Shown piece after piece: positions 24,826 through 33,638 of a stretch of 64,000 nucleotides of DNA. The notes under the pieces were generated by a model. That model worked only from the letters and a program-made list of their open reading frames with translations, had not been told where the DNA came from and ran no database searches. The stretch comes from Gallibacter pasteurianus_A (GTDB taxonomy: Bacteria; Bacillota; Clostridia; Peptostreptococcales; Anaerovoracaceae). Where the stretch lies: the NCBI GenBank assembly GCA_963596005.1, contig CAVBJF010000005.1, positions 32,052 to 96,051 of the forward strand. The letters are read 5' to 3'. The position numbers and the translations under genes are program-made. Every line of letters begins with the position of its first letter. Within the stretch, counting starts at the first letter, position 1.

Positions 24826-25422
24826 ATGCTGATAATTGGACTTACAGGTGGTATAGGAAGTGGCAAGAGCACGGCAACACATCATCTTGCAAAGAAAAAT
24901 TATAAAATAATAGATGCAGATAAAATAGCAAGGCAAATAACGCAAAAAGGCGAGCCGACTTTAGATGAATTAAAAGCTGCCTTTGGAGATGAAATCATCG
25001 ACAAAACAACAGGCGAGTTAAAGCGAAAAATGTTGGCAGAAATGGCATTTAGCGATAGCAAAAAAGAAAAAAAGTTAAATGAAATAACGCATAAAGCAAT
25101 AATAAATAGAATAGAAAATGATATAGAAAAATACAAGGAAACCGGAGAGGCAATAGTATTTTTAGAAGCGCCGTTGCTTTTTGAAACGGGTGTTGACAAG
25201 TATTGCGATTTAGTGTGGCTTGTAGTAGCCGAACACGAAAAAAAGGTAGAGCGCATCATGACTCGTGAAAAAATCTCGCAGGAGGACATAATAAACAGGA
25301 TAAATTGCCAGATGAAGGATAGCGAAAAAATACCTCTTGCAGATGAGGTGATAGATAATTCAAGCGAAAGGGAAAACCTGCTCAAGCAAATAGATGAGTT
25401 GATAAGCAAATATGAAAGATAA
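24826..25422 (+). CDS. coaE: Dephospho-CoA kinase
   Basis: A 198-aa P-loop kinase catalysing the last step of coenzyme A synthesis, phosphorylation of dephospho-CoA at the 3'-hydroxyl. The Walker A motif is GLTGGIGSGKST (residues 5-16), followed by IIDADKIAR and EAPLLFETG, all characteristic. The gene starts 9 bases after polA, with Shine-Dalgarno aggagaaag, and overlaps the next gene by 11 bases. coaD, for the preceding step, is at the other end of the window. Confidence 0.95.
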   Translation: MLIIGLTGGIGSGKSTATHHLAKKNYKIIDADKIARQITQKGEPTLDELKAAFGDEIIDKTTGELKRKMLAEMAFSDSKKEKKLNEITHKAIINRIENDIEKYKETGEAIVFLEAPLLFETGVDKYCDLVWLVVAEHEKKVERIMTREKISQEDIINRINCQMKDSEKIPLADEVIDNSSERENLLKQIDELISKYER

Positions 25423-27076
25423 GATCGTAGGAAAAATTAAAGCTTTAAAAAATTATAAGGAATGGAGAAGGGACACTGTCAGAAAAGCGATAATGCTCGT
25501 AGTCCTGATTTTGTTTTTGTGTATTTTAGTAATTTATAAATGTGCGCAAAGCGATAAGGTTGACGAAAATATCGGAAAGACAGAGATAGTTGACAACGAG
25601 GTGAAGCGAGTGGAGCTTTATATGTATCCTTTGCAATCTTTAAATCCGCTTTTAACAGCAGACGAAAATTTACAATATATAAATAAGCTTATATACAGCA
25701 GTTTGTTTGATTTTGACGAAAATATGACGCCTGTGGGCGATTTGGCGGACAGTTATAGCTTTGACGGCAAAAATGTCGAGATAAAGCTCAAAGATGCAAA
25801 GTGGCAAGACGGTCAAAAGGTGAGCGCAGAAGATGTCGACTTTACTGTAAGAGCTATAAAACAGATAGGCGATAAGTGCCCATATTACGAAAAAGCTGAT
25901 AAGATAAGGACAGTAAGCGGAAGCGGTAAAAATTTAACAATAACATTCAAGGAAGCTAATGACATATCGTTAGCGGATTTATCTTTTCCGATTGTAGCGG
26001 AGCACGAATATAAAAGCGTATATTCCTTTGTAAATGATGATACCGATTTTGAGCCTTTTGGCAGCGGAATGTATAAATTTGATTCTTATGAGCCGGGCGA
26101 TTATCTTATGCTTGATGTTAATGATGAGTATTATGGTACTAAACCTATAAGCAAGGTTCGTGTAAATATAGTAAAAAGGGATGCTTCTCTTACAAAATTG
26201 CTCGAAACAAGCAATATAAGCATCTTATATGAAAAATCTCTAATGAGGCAAGCAAAGATAACAAAAAAGGACATAAAGATAAATGATATAGTAAGTAACC
26301 AAGTTGAATTTGTCGGTATAAATACTAAAAAACAAATTTTAGCTGATAAAAAGATAAGGCGTGCGCTTATGCAAGCGATCGACCAAAAAACCATATTAGA
26401 GGAGGGATATTATACGAGCGCTATTGCAAGTGACAGCTTGTATTTTCCCAATTATTTAGGTGCCGAAGAGGCAAAAACATATAAATACGACCTCGAAAAG
26501 GCTACAAAAGCGCTAAAAAAGCTTGGCTTTGAGGATACAAATGACGACGGCATCTTAGAGAGTGAAGACGGAATAAAATTTTCGATAAAAATCCTTGTAA
26601 ATAAAGATAATGCACAGAGGGTTACAGTTGCAGAAAACCTGCAGGAGAATTTAGAAAAGCTCAATATCGATGTTACGGTTGATGCGAGAAGCGAAAGCGA
26701 GTATCTTGCAACGCTAAAGACGGGAAATTACGATATTTATGTCGGAGGTATGCGAATGGGCGAAAGCATGGATTTTAGGAGCCTTGTGCAGGCTGACGGT
26801 GAAAATAACTATGTAGGCTATGATAATCAAGAGCTTAGCGAAAGCATGGATGAATTGATGAGCGGACAAAAGACAGCGGATGCAAAGAATCTACTTGTAG
26901 AAATTAAAAAAAATCTAAAAGAAGATGCCATATACTATTGCATTGGATACCAAACTTATGGTATTGTAGAAGCACCGGTTTTTAAAGGTGAGATAAAATC
27001 CACATTTGCAAATCCATACAAAGGCATAGAAGCATGGTATTGTGTGTATGAGCAGAGAAAAACCGATGATAAATAA
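25412..27076 (+). CDS. Membrane-anchored extracellular solute-binding protein, family 5 (OppA/DppA-like)
   Basis: A 554-aa substrate-binding protein related to oligopeptide, dipeptide and nickel binders. A single transmembrane anchor (about 26-42) leads into the typical LYMYPLQSLNPLLTADENLQYINKLIYSSLFDFDENMTPVGDLADSY entry (read in two parts), then DAKWQDGQKVSAEDVDFTVR and a C-terminal lobe with AYCVY-like end. No lipobox is present: the cysteine (C44) follows VIYK, so it is probably an uncleaved anchor. No permease or ATPase genes lie next to it, so it is an orphan component; its function may be peptide sensing as much as uptake. Confidence 0.88.
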   Translation: MKDKIVGKIKALKNYKEWRRDTVRKAIMLVVLILFLCILVIYKCAQSDKVDENIGKTEIVDNEVKRVELYMYPLQSLNPLLTADENLQYINKLIYSSLFDFDENMTPVGDLADSYSFDGKNVEIKLKDAKWQDGQKVSAEDVDFTVRAIKQIGDKCPYYEKADKIRTVSGSGKNLTITFKEANDISLADLSFPIVAEHEYKSVYSFVNDDTDFEPFGSGMYKFDSYEPGDYLMLDVNDEYYGTKPISKVRVNIVKRDASLTKLLETSNISILYEKSLMRQAKITKKDIKINDIVSNQVEFVGINTKKQILADKKIRRALMQAIDQKTILEEGYYTSAIASDSLYFPNYLGAEEAKTYKYDLEKATKALKKLGFEDTNDDGILESEDGIKFSIKILVNKDNAQRVTVAENLQENLEKLNIDVTVDARSESEYLATLKTGNYDIYVGGMRMGESMDFRSLVQADGENNYVGYDNQELSESMDELMSGQKTADAKNLLVEIKKNLKEDAIYYCIGYQTYGIVEAPVFKGEIKSTFANPYKGIEAWYCVYEQRKTDDK

Positions 27077-27089
27077 GAAGATATGTTTT

Positions 27090-27176
27090 GCGACTGTGGC
27101 GGAACAGGCAGACGCGCTGTCTTGAGGGGGCAGTAAGGTTACCCTTGTGCGAGTTCGAATCTCGCCAGTCGCACCA
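27090..27176 (+). tRNA. tRNA-Leu(GAG)
   Basis: 87 bases including the encoded CCA. Acceptor stem GCGACTG / CAGTCGC, D-arm with GGCGGAACAGGCAGACGC, anticodon stem CTGTC / GGCAG with loop TTGAGGG giving anticodon GAG (reads CUC/CUU). A long variable arm (class II tRNA) and T-arm GCGAGTTCGAATCTCGC follow. Both size and variable arm fit leucine. Confidence 0.94.
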
Positions 27177-27214
27177 ATGATGTATCTGTTCGAACTAATA
27201 AAACAGATAGATAC

Positions 27215-27249
27215 AAAAATCAATCAGAAAATAAATCTGGTTGATTTTT
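27215..27249 (+). terminator. Terminator behind tRNA-Leu
   Basis: A stem of about 13 pairs with one G-T pair (AAAAATCAATCAGA / TCTGGTTGATTTTT), loop of 7 A/T bases, followed by a run of T's. It ends transcription of the tRNA and possibly of the upstream polA-coaE operon. Another 8-bp inverted repeat (TATCTGTT / AACAGATA) lies between it and the tRNA. Confidence 0.7.
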
Positions 27250-27382
27250 TTGTTGTCTAAAAATAATATAAAAATCATCCAAATGAAAGGATGGTGTTAA
27301 AATTGAAAATAATTACATTAAACAGAAGATTTTTTTAAAAAATTTTTGCACACGAATAAGTCTGAAAACTTTTTGATTTTTT

Positions 27383-27955
27383 TCAGATTTGTTCGTTGCA
27401 AAACAAGATTTTAAAAATATTTTTTGTATTCGTACATATTTCCTCTAATGAATAATCAGATTTTACAGTAAAATAATTAAGGACCTGGTTTACCATTCCA
27501 TCTGTAAAAAAAGCAATTTCAAACTTTAAAGTATTAGATTTTTTAAAATTTGGATTATTATTTAAGGAATCATATAATTTTTCTAATATTAAATGATTTA
27601 ATTTTTTTAGAAAAAGCTGAGGTTCATTAGATGAAAGTAAAAGTCTATAAATATCTTGATTTTCTTTTAAATATGCTATTATTTCATCTAAATATTTAAA
27701 AATATCATTTAAAGTATTTAATCTTTTTTGGTTTTCAAATAATATTTTTATTATTTCTGCTTCTAATTCTTCTGCTACAGCATAGATGCTGTCATAATGG
27801 TTATAAAATGTTCCTCTATTTATATCAGCTCTTTTAACTAGTTCTGTTACTGTTATTTTATTTAATTCTTTATTTTCCTCTATTAGTTCTGCAAAAGTAT
27901 TTTTTATAATCTTTTTAGTTTTTTCAGATGAGCGATTCAAATTTTTTACTTTCAT
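27383..27955 (-). CDS. TetR/AcrR-family transcriptional regulator
   Basis: A 190-aa regulator. The N-terminal helix-turn-helix is clear: KKIIKNTFAELIEENKELNKITVTELVKRADINRGTFYNHYDS (residues about 14-56), ending in the family hallmark GTFYNHYDS. The remaining 130 residues form the helical ligand-binding/dimerisation domain typical of AcrR proteins. It is divergent from the ABC transporter genes, and inverted repeats in the 173-base intergenic region look like its operators. Probably represses the transporter until a ligand binds. Its composition is the A+T-rich one of this module. Confidence 0.9.
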   Translation of the reverse strand: MKVKNLNRSSEKTKKIIKNTFAELIEENKELNKITVTELVKRADINRGTFYNHYDSIYAVAEELEAEIIKILFENQKRLNTLNDIFKYLDEIIAYLKENQDIYRLLLSSNEPQLFLKKLNHLILEKLYDSLNNNPNFKKSNTLKFEIAFFTDGMVNQVLNYFTVKSDYSLEEICTNTKNIFKILFCNEQI

Positions 27956-28025
27956 AACTTTTATGTTTTCCTTTCCAAAATCAACAAATTTTTTTATATT
28001 GCTGATATTTCAACATAAAAAAGAA

Positions 28026-28062
28026 TTGTGTTCTTAACATTATTTAATAAAAAAATTATAAT
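28026..28062 (+). promoter_or_regulatory. Promoter of the ABC transporter operon
   Basis: TTAACA (28034-28039) and TATAAT (28057-28062) with a 17-base spacer, about 65 bases before the ATPase start. An inverted half-site pair GTGTTCTTAACAT overlaps the -35 and resembles the downstream operator-like repeat. Confidence 0.7.
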
Positions 28063-28080
28063 GTACTAAGTGCTAAAAGT

Positions 28081-28108
28081 CAACAGTGTTCAAAAAATAA
28101 CATTGTTG
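28081..28108. promoter_or_regulatory. Operator-like inverted repeat
   Basis: CAACAGTGTT and AACATTGTTG are inverted repeats matching at 9 of 10 positions, separated by 8 bases. They lie downstream of the presumed transcription start of the ABC operon, in the divergent region shared with tetR, a typical position for a TetR operator. The short gtGTT/AAC half-sites recur at the -35 element. Confidence 0.5.
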
Positions 28109-28128
28109 TGAAAAAAGGAGGTATAAAA

Positions 28129-28830
28129 ATGGCGTATATAGAATTTAAAAATGTAGATAAAGAGTATAAGATGGGTGAAGTAACAATAAAAGCATTAGAT
28201 AATACAAATTTTGAAATAGAAAAAGGAGAATTAATTGTAATCGTTGGACCATCAGGTGCAGGGAAAACAACAACACTTAACATATTAGGAGGTATGGATA
28301 AATGCACTCGTGGGAAAGTAAAAATAGCTAATAGAGATATTACAAATTATAATAGAAAACAATTAACAGAGTATAGAAGGAATGATATAGGATTCGTATT
28401 TCAATTTTATAATTTAGTACAAAATCTTACTGCTATTGAAAATGTAGAACTTGCAACAGAAATATCTAAAAAGCCACTTGATCCGGCAAAAGTTTTAAAA
28501 GGTGTTGGATTAGAAAACAGAATGAGAAATTTCCCAGCTCAATTATCTGGAGGAGAACAACAAAGAGTATCAATAGCAAGAGCTGTTGCTAAAAACCCTA
28601 AAATATTATTATGTGATGAGCCTACTGGAGCATTAGATTATAAAACAGGAAAGCAAATTTTAAAACTATTACAAGATACTTGTAGAATAAATAATATAAC
28701 AGTAATTATTGTAACACACAATGTAGCAATAGCACCAATGGCAGATAAAGTAATACATTTTAAAAATGGTACGGCTGAAAGTATTGAAATAAATGAAAAT
28801 CCATTACCAGTAGAACAAATTGAATGGTAG
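28129..28830 (+). CDS. ABC transporter ATP-binding protein (MacB/LolD type)
   Basis: A 233-aa ATPase. Walker A is GPSGAGKTT (residues 40-48), the Q-loop lies in GFVFQFYNLVQNLTAIENVELA, the signature is LSGGEQQRVSIARA, Walker B is ILLCDEPTGALD, and the H-loop is VTHN. The sequence belongs to the type VII (MacB/FtsE/LolD-like) subfamily, which works with FtsX-like permeases by mechanotransmission rather than simple solute transport. An aaggaggt Shine-Dalgarno 6 bases upstream fixes the ATG at 28129. It is followed after 9 bases by the permease. Confidence 0.94.
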   Translation: MAYIEFKNVDKEYKMGEVTIKALDNTNFEIEKGELIVIVGPSGAGKTTTLNILGGMDKCTRGKVKIANRDITNYNRKQLTEYRRNDIGFVFQFYNLVQNLTAIENVELATEISKKPLDPAKVLKGVGLENRMRNFPAQLSGGEQQRVSIARAVAKNPKILLCDEPTGALDYKTGKQILKLLQDTCRINNITVIIVTHNVAIAPMADKVIHFKNGTAESIEINENPLPVEQIEW

Positions 28831-28839
28831 GTGATAAAA

Positions 28840-31800
28840 ATGAGAATGAAAAAGAAAAAATTAAATAAAGACATAAGAATATCAATTACACATTCTTGTG
28901 GAAGATTTATTTCAATAATGTTTTTAATGTTACTTGGTTCACTTGCATTAGTTGGACTATATGTTACTGGACCAGATATGAGGCAAACAGGAATAAACTA
29001 TTTTAATGAATACAATACAGCAGATATAACAGTTCTAAGTGATTATGGAATTGATACAAGCGAACAGGAACAAATAGAAAAAGCAAATGGGATAAAAAAA
29101 GTAGAATATGTATATTTAAAAGATGTTACAATAAAAAATGAAAATGATAGTATTAGAGTATTTTCAAAACCTAAAACAATTTCCAGATATGAACTAACAG
29201 AAGGAGAACTACCAAATTCAGATGATGAAATTGCAATTAGTGATACTTACAAAGAAAAATATAATATTGGAGATACAATAGAATTTACAGAAAAAGCTGA
29301 AAATGATTCGGAAACATTAAAAAAACATGAGTTCAAAATTGTTGGTTTTATAAAATCAAGTGAAATATTATCAAGTTTGAATTTAGGGCAAACAACAGTT
29401 GGAACAGGAGAATTAAATGGCTATGCTATTGTAAATGAAGAAAATTTTGACTCTGATGTATATATGATGGCAAAAATAAAATTTGAAGATACAGAAAACT
29501 TAAACCCATATTCTAACGAGTATAACGAAAAAATAAAAGAACACAAAGAAGAACTAGAAAAACTTCTAAAAGAGCAACAAGAAACTAGACTTGCAGATAT
29601 AAAATCAGAATATCAAACTAAAATTGATGATGGTCAAAAAGAATTAGATGATGCCAAAAAAGAATTAGAAGATGCGAGAACAGAACTTGCAGATGCCAAT
29701 ACCCAAATAGAAAATGCAAAAAAAGAAATATCAAAAAATGAAAACAAGTTAAATGATGCTAAAAATCAAATAAATAGTTCAGAAATAGAAATAAATAAAA
29801 AAGAGAAAGAATTAAATACAAAACAAAAAGAATATGAAAGTAGTTTAAATGAATACAACACTAAAAAGAAAGAACTAGAAAATGCAGAAACTACAATAAA
29901 TTCTTCACAAGCAGAATATGATAGCGGAAGAAATCAGCTAGATGTAGTAAGTTCACAATTACAATCAGCAAAGAAACAATTAGATAGTAGAGAAACAGCT
30001 CTTAATTCTGCCAAAAGTCAATTAAAAGCAGCAAAACAAGAATATAACACTAACAAGACAAAATTAGATAATGCTAAAACAGAGCTTCAAGAAAGAGAAC
30101 AAGAATATAACGAAAAATTACAAGAATTTCAGGAAAAAGAACCTGATGCAATATCAAAAATAAATGAGAATGAAGAAAAATTAAATGATAGTAGGAAAAA
30201 ATTAGATGAATTATCATTGCCAACATATTCTGTTGATAATAGAAGGGAATTACCTGGAGGAGAAGGTTACAAAATATATGAGACTGTATCAGAAATAGTA
30301 GACTCATTAGCAAAAGTGTTTCCTGTATTTTTATATTTTGTTGCAGCATTAGTAACATTAACAACAATGGCAAGGTTTGTTGGAGATGAAAGAATAAACA
30401 ATGGCACATTAAAGTCACTTGGTTATAGTGATCAAGATGTTATAAAGAAATTTACTATATATGGCTTTGTAGCAGGAATGACAGGGACAATAATTGGAGT
30501 CATATTAGGACACACAATTATTCCAATGATAGTATATAATGCATATAAAGGTGGATTTACACTTCCTAAAATAGAATTACACTTTTATGCAGGAATAACA
30601 ATAACAGCAGTAGTTTTATCTTTAATAAGTAGTGTTCTTCCAGCAAGAATAATTGCAACAAAAGAATTAAAAGAAACTACAGCAAGTTTATTACAACCTA
30701 AAGCGCCAAAAGCGGGAAGTAAAATATTCTTAGAAAGAATAAAACCGATATGGAGTAAAATAAAATTTACTCATAAAGTAACAGCAAGAAATATATTTAG
30801 ATATAAAAAGAGAATGTTTATGACAATATTTGGAGTTGCAGGAGCAGCATCAATATTGTTTGCAGGATTTAGCGTTCAATATTCAATCTCAGGAATAAAT
30901 GAAAGACAATTTGAACATATAATAAAATATGATGCGATAGTAGCTTTAAATGACGATTTAACAAATGATGAACAAAAAGAATTAGACACATTGTTAAGTG
31001 ATGAAGCAGTGGATAGTTATGCATCTGTGTTTTATGAAGAAGTTTCAAAGACAGCTGGAAAAAATAATGATAAACAGTCAATAAAACTAGTTGTTCCAGA
31101 ATATACAGGAGAATTTAACAAATATATTTCTATTATAAACAGAAAAACAGGTCAGAATTTGCAGTTAGAGGACGATGGAGTAATCATTTCAGAAAGACTT
31201 GCAACTCTTTTAAATGTAAAAACAGGAGACTCTATAACTTATACAGATAGTAATGATAAATCAAGAGAAGTCAAAATATCCGGAGTATGTGAAATGTATG
31301 CAGGACATTTTATATTCATGAATAAGGAAGAATATAAAAATGTTTATGAAGAAGATTTGCAAATTAACGGAAAATTATTATTACTAAAAGATTCAAGCAT
31401 AGAAAATACACAAAATCAGTCAGCAAGGTTTATGGAATTATCAGCTGTAAAGGGTGTTGTGCAAAATACAACATTATATAATCAAATAAATACTATTGTA
31501 AAATCTTTAAATAAAATAATGCTTGCCTTAATAGTTTTAGCTGTGCTACTTGCAATAGTTATATTATATAACTTAACTAATATAAATGTAGCAGAAAGAA
31601 TAAGAGAACTTTGTACTATTAAAGTTTTAGGATTTTATGATAAAGAAACAACAATGTATATTTACAGGGAAACAATTATATTATCAGCAATGGGAATCAT
31701 TGTGGGGTGGATTATCGGAATTATTCTACATAGTTATATATTAACTGTTGTACCACCAGATGAAGTAATGTTTAATCCAATTGTTTGGATTGGAGCTTAC

Positions 31801-31908
31801 ATTATACCACTTGTTTCAATATCACTAGTATCATTTGTTTTAAAATACTATGTAAATGGTAAATTGAAAACAGTAGATATGCTTGAAGCGTTGAAATCTG
31901 TTGATTAA
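28840..31908 (+). CDS. Very large FtsX-type ABC permease with long coiled-coil insertion
   Basis: A 1,022-aa membrane protein. The first transmembrane helix (about 20-45) is followed by a MacB-like periplasmic domain, then about 230 residues (roughly 240-470) of continuous heptad coiled coil rich in K, E, N, Q and A. Next come a block of three transmembrane helices with the FtsX fold (about 490-600), a second linker, another membrane segment, a second extracellular domain and a last set of three helices. So it carries two FtsX cores. Such permeases pair with the ATPase upstream and are often linked to export or sensing of peptides and antimicrobials; the substrate is unknown. The start follows taggtg at 28840. 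Confidence 0.9.
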   Translation: MRMKKKKLNKDIRISITHSCGRFISIMFLMLLGSLALVGLYVTGPDMRQTGINYFNEYNTADITVLSDYGIDTSEQEQIEKANGIKKVEYVYLKDVTIKNENDSIRVFSKPKTISRYELTEGELPNSDDEIAISDTYKEKYNIGDTIEFTEKAENDSETLKKHEFKIVGFIKSSEILSSLNLGQTTVGTGELNGYAIVNEENFDSDVYMMAKIKFEDTENLNPYSNEYNEKIKEHKEELEKLLKEQQETRLADIKSEYQTKIDDGQKELDDAKKELEDARTELADANTQIENAKKEISKNENKLNDAKNQINSSEIEINKKEKELNTKQKEYESSLNEYNTKKKELENAETTINSSQAEYDSGRNQLDVVSSQLQSAKKQLDSRETALNSAKSQLKAAKQEYNTNKTKLDNAKTELQEREQEYNEKLQEFQEKEPDAISKINENEEKLNDSRKKLDELSLPTYSVDNRRELPGGEGYKIYETVSEIVDSLAKVFPVFLYFVAALVTLTTMARFVGDERINNGTLKSLGYSDQDVIKKFTIYGFVAGMTGTIIGVILGHTIIPMIVYNAYKGGFTLPKIELHFYAGITITAVVLSLISSVLPARIIATKELKETTASLLQPKAPKAGSKIFLERIKPIWSKIKFTHKVTARNIFRYKKRMFMTIFGVAGAASILFAGFSVQYSISGINERQFEHIIKYDAIVALNDDLTNDEQKELDTLLSDEAVDSYASVFYEEVSKTAGKNNDKQSIKLVVPEYTGEFNKYISIINRKTGQNLQLEDDGVIISERLATLLNVKTGDSITYTDSNDKSREVKISGVCEMYAGHFIFMNKEEYKNVYEEDLQINGKLLLLKDSSIENTQNQSARFMELSAVKGVVQNTTLYNQINTIVKSLNKIMLALIVLAVLLAIVILYNLTNINVAERIRELCTIKVLGFYDKETTMYIYRETIILSAMGIIVGWIIGIILHSYILTVVPPDEVMFNPIVWIGAYIIPLVSISLVSFVLKYYVNGKLKTVDMLEALKSVD

Positions 31909-32009
31909 AAAAATCATTAATGAATAAATTGATTGATATTTGTATCAGTCGTTATGAGAGTCGAAAAAAGTTGTAGATATCTACGTTGTTCGCACCATAT
32001 AAATAATAA

Positions 32010-32033
32010 AAAACCGATCTTTCGATCGGTTTT
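32010..32033. terminator. Terminator between the permease gene and gdhA
   Basis: Perfect 10-bp stem AAAACCGATC / GATCGGTTTT with loop TTTC, A's before and T's after it, so it can act in both directions for the convergent ABC permease and gdhA genes. Confidence 0.85.
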
Positions 32034-32078
32034 TAAAATTATCTAATTTGTTCTAAGTATTGTTATCGTAGTTATCGA

Positions 32079-33425
32079 TTAGCAAATACCCTGAGCAAGC
32101 ATAGCGTCTGCAACCTTTAAGAATCCAGCGATGTTAGCACCTGCAACTAGGTTGTAACCAAAGCCATATTCTTCAGCAGCTTCTTTACATTCTTTGTGAA
32201 TGTTTACCATGATGTCTTTTAACTGAGCATGTACCTGAGCTGGAGTAAATACAGTCTTTCCTGCATTCTGTCCCATTTCGATACATGAGCAAGCAACACC
32301 ACCAGCGTTAGCAGCCTTTGAAGGACCAACAACAACTTTATTTTCCTGTAGGTAAGCAATTGCTTCGTTAGTTGAAGACATGTTTGAACCTTCGCAAACG
32401 AATTTACATCCGCTAGCTACGATTGTCTTAGCGTCTTCAAGCTGGATTTCGTTCTGAGTTGCACATGGGATGTAAAGATCAGCTTTAACTTCCCAAGGCT
32501 TCTTGCCAGCAACGAATTTTGCGTTAGGATATTTCTTTGCGTATGGTTCGCAAATGTTCTTTCCTGAAGCTCTGAGCTCAAGCATGTAATCAACCTTGTC
32601 GCCTGAAACACCATCTTCGTCAAGAATGTATCCGTCTGGACCAGAGATAGTAATTACCTTAGCGCCAAGTTCGTTTAGCTTAGCAACAGTACCCCAAGAT
32701 ACGTTACCGAAACCAGAAACAGCAACAGTTTTACCTGCAAGCTTTTCGCCACATGCTTCAAGCATTTCGTTTGCATAGTAAACGATACCATAACCTGTAG
32801 CTTCTGTTCTTCCGTTTAGACCGCCCCATGACAATCCTTTACCAGTAAGAACTCCTTCGTATCTGTTTACGATCTTCTTGTACTGACCGAATAGATATCC
32901 GATCTCTCTACCGCCAACACCAAGGTCACCGGCAGGAACGTCTGTTGAAGGACCAATGTGTCTGTAAAGCTCAGTCATGAAAGCCTGGCAGAATCTCATA
33001 ACTTCAGCGTCTGACTTACCGTTTGGATCGAAGTCAGCACCACCTTTACCACCGCCGATTGGAAGACCAGTCAAGCTGTTTTTGAAGATCTGCTCAAATC
33101 CCAAGAACTTAATGATACCAGGATATACATTTGGTGCAAATCTCAAACCGCCTTTGTAAGGTCCGATAGCACTGTTGAACTGATATCTGTATCCCTTGTT
33201 TACCTGGATTTTGCCGTTGTCATCAACCCAAGTTACTTTGAAAGTAACGCCTCTTTCAGGCTCTACAAGTCTTTCAAGAATAGCATTTTCTTCGTATTCA
33301 GGATGCTTTTCGATAACTGGTGCAAGTGAATGAAGAACTTCTTCTACTGTCTGATGAAATTCAATTTCACCTGGATTGTTCTTTTTACAATCTTCGATAA
33401 CTCTTTCAATGTACTTATTTGACAT
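32079..33425 (-). CDS. gdhA: NADP-specific glutamate dehydrogenase
   Basis: A 448-aa hexameric-type glutamate dehydrogenase that interconverts 2-oxoglutarate plus ammonium and glutamate. Motifs: GPYKGGLRFAPNVYPGIIKFLGFEQIFKNSLTGLPIGGGKGGADFDPNGKSD (read in parts), containing the catalytic lysine, then GRTEATGYGIVYY, and the Rossmann motif SGFGNVSWGTVAKL without the acidic residue typical of NAD-only enzymes. Codon choice is restricted to a few preferred codons (TCT, GCT, CCT and similar on the coding strand), suggesting very high expression. It has its own promoter and Shine-Dalgarno AGGAGA. In Clostridia it usually runs in either direction with amino-acid fermentation. Confidence 0.97.
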   Translation of the reverse strand: MSNKYIERVIEDCKKNNPGEIEFHQTVEEVLHSLAPVIEKHPEYEENAILERLVEPERGVTFKVTWVDDNGKIQVNKGYRYQFNSAIGPYKGGLRFAPNVYPGIIKFLGFEQIFKNSLTGLPIGGGKGGADFDPNGKSDAEVMRFCQAFMTELYRHIGPSTDVPAGDLGVGGREIGYLFGQYKKIVNRYEGVLTGKGLSWGGLNGRTEATGYGIVYYANEMLEACGEKLAGKTVAVSGFGNVSWGTVAKLNELGAKVITISGPDGYILDEDGVSGDKVDYMLELRASGKNICEPYAKKYPNAKFVAGKKPWEVKADLYIPCATQNEIQLEDAKTIVASGCKFVCEGSNMSSTNEAIAYLQENKVVVGPSKAANAGGVACSCIEMGQNAGKTVFTPAQVHAQLKDIMVNIHKECKEAAEEYGFGYNLVAGANIAGFLKVADAMLAQGIC

Positions 33426-33479
33426 ATCCGTCGTCTCCTTTGTTTATAGAATTTAAAATTAGATATATTTAACGCTAAT

Positions 33480-33508
33480 ATGATACCATTTATGGGCAAA
33501 ATCGTCAA
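33480..33508 (-). promoter_or_regulatory. gdhA promoter
   Basis: On the minus strand TTGACG (33508-33503) and TATCAT (33485-33480) are separated by 17 bases, about 55 bases upstream of the gdhA start. A near-consensus sigma-A promoter fitting the strong codon bias of gdhA. Confidence 0.75.
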
Positions 33509-33563
33509 GAAACTATTCCCCCTAAATTTTGTTGCAAACAGCCAATTTTTGACTAATTACACC

Positions 33564-33592
33564 TTGAAAAAAATGTTTAAAAATCGTATAAT
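33564..33592 (+). promoter_or_regulatory. mgtE operon promoter
   Basis: TTGAAA (33564-33569), 17-base spacer, TATAAT (33587-33592); the transcript would begin about 40 bases before mgtE. The leader is too short for an M-box magnesium riboswitch, and none is seen. Confidence 0.8.
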
Positions 33593-33638
33593 TTTATTGT
33601 ATGTTTTTTGACATTTTAAAGCAGGAAAGGAGGTTCTC

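Larger units (their letters stand above)
27177..31999. other. Probable acquired module behind tRNA-Leu
   Basis: From the last base of the tRNA to about 32 kb, base composition is visibly A+T-richer and codon choice changes (leucine is almost always TTA, arginine AGA), unlike genes on both sides that favour CTT/CTA. The stretch holds a TetR regulator, an ABC ATPase and a huge permease and nothing else. TCGCACCA occurs at the tRNA 3' end (27169-27176) and again at 31990-31997, a possible but short boundary repeat. No integrase, transposase or terminal inverted repeat is present, so transfer by homologous or tRNA-site recombination is inference. Confidence 0.55.

Noticed and set aside
27361..27387. 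Hairpin TCTGAAAA / TTTTCAGA at the tetR 3' end as a terminator
   Set aside because: The stem is almost all A-T and lacks a T-run on the tetR strand, so it is too weak to list as a terminator.
31973..31984. Perfect palindrome GTAGATATCTAC near the right edge of the ABC module
   Set aside because: Twelve bases of palindrome in A+T-rich DNA, with no second copy or link to a recombinase.
31950..31999. Possible remnant of a tRNA 3' end right of the ABC permease
   Set aside because: Only TCGCACCA matches; no T-arm or acceptor stem can be folded, so it is listed only as a possible boundary repeat.
33593..33638. Possible magnesium riboswitch before mgtE
   Set aside because: The leader after the promoter is only about 40 bases, far too short for an M-box or ykoK structure.
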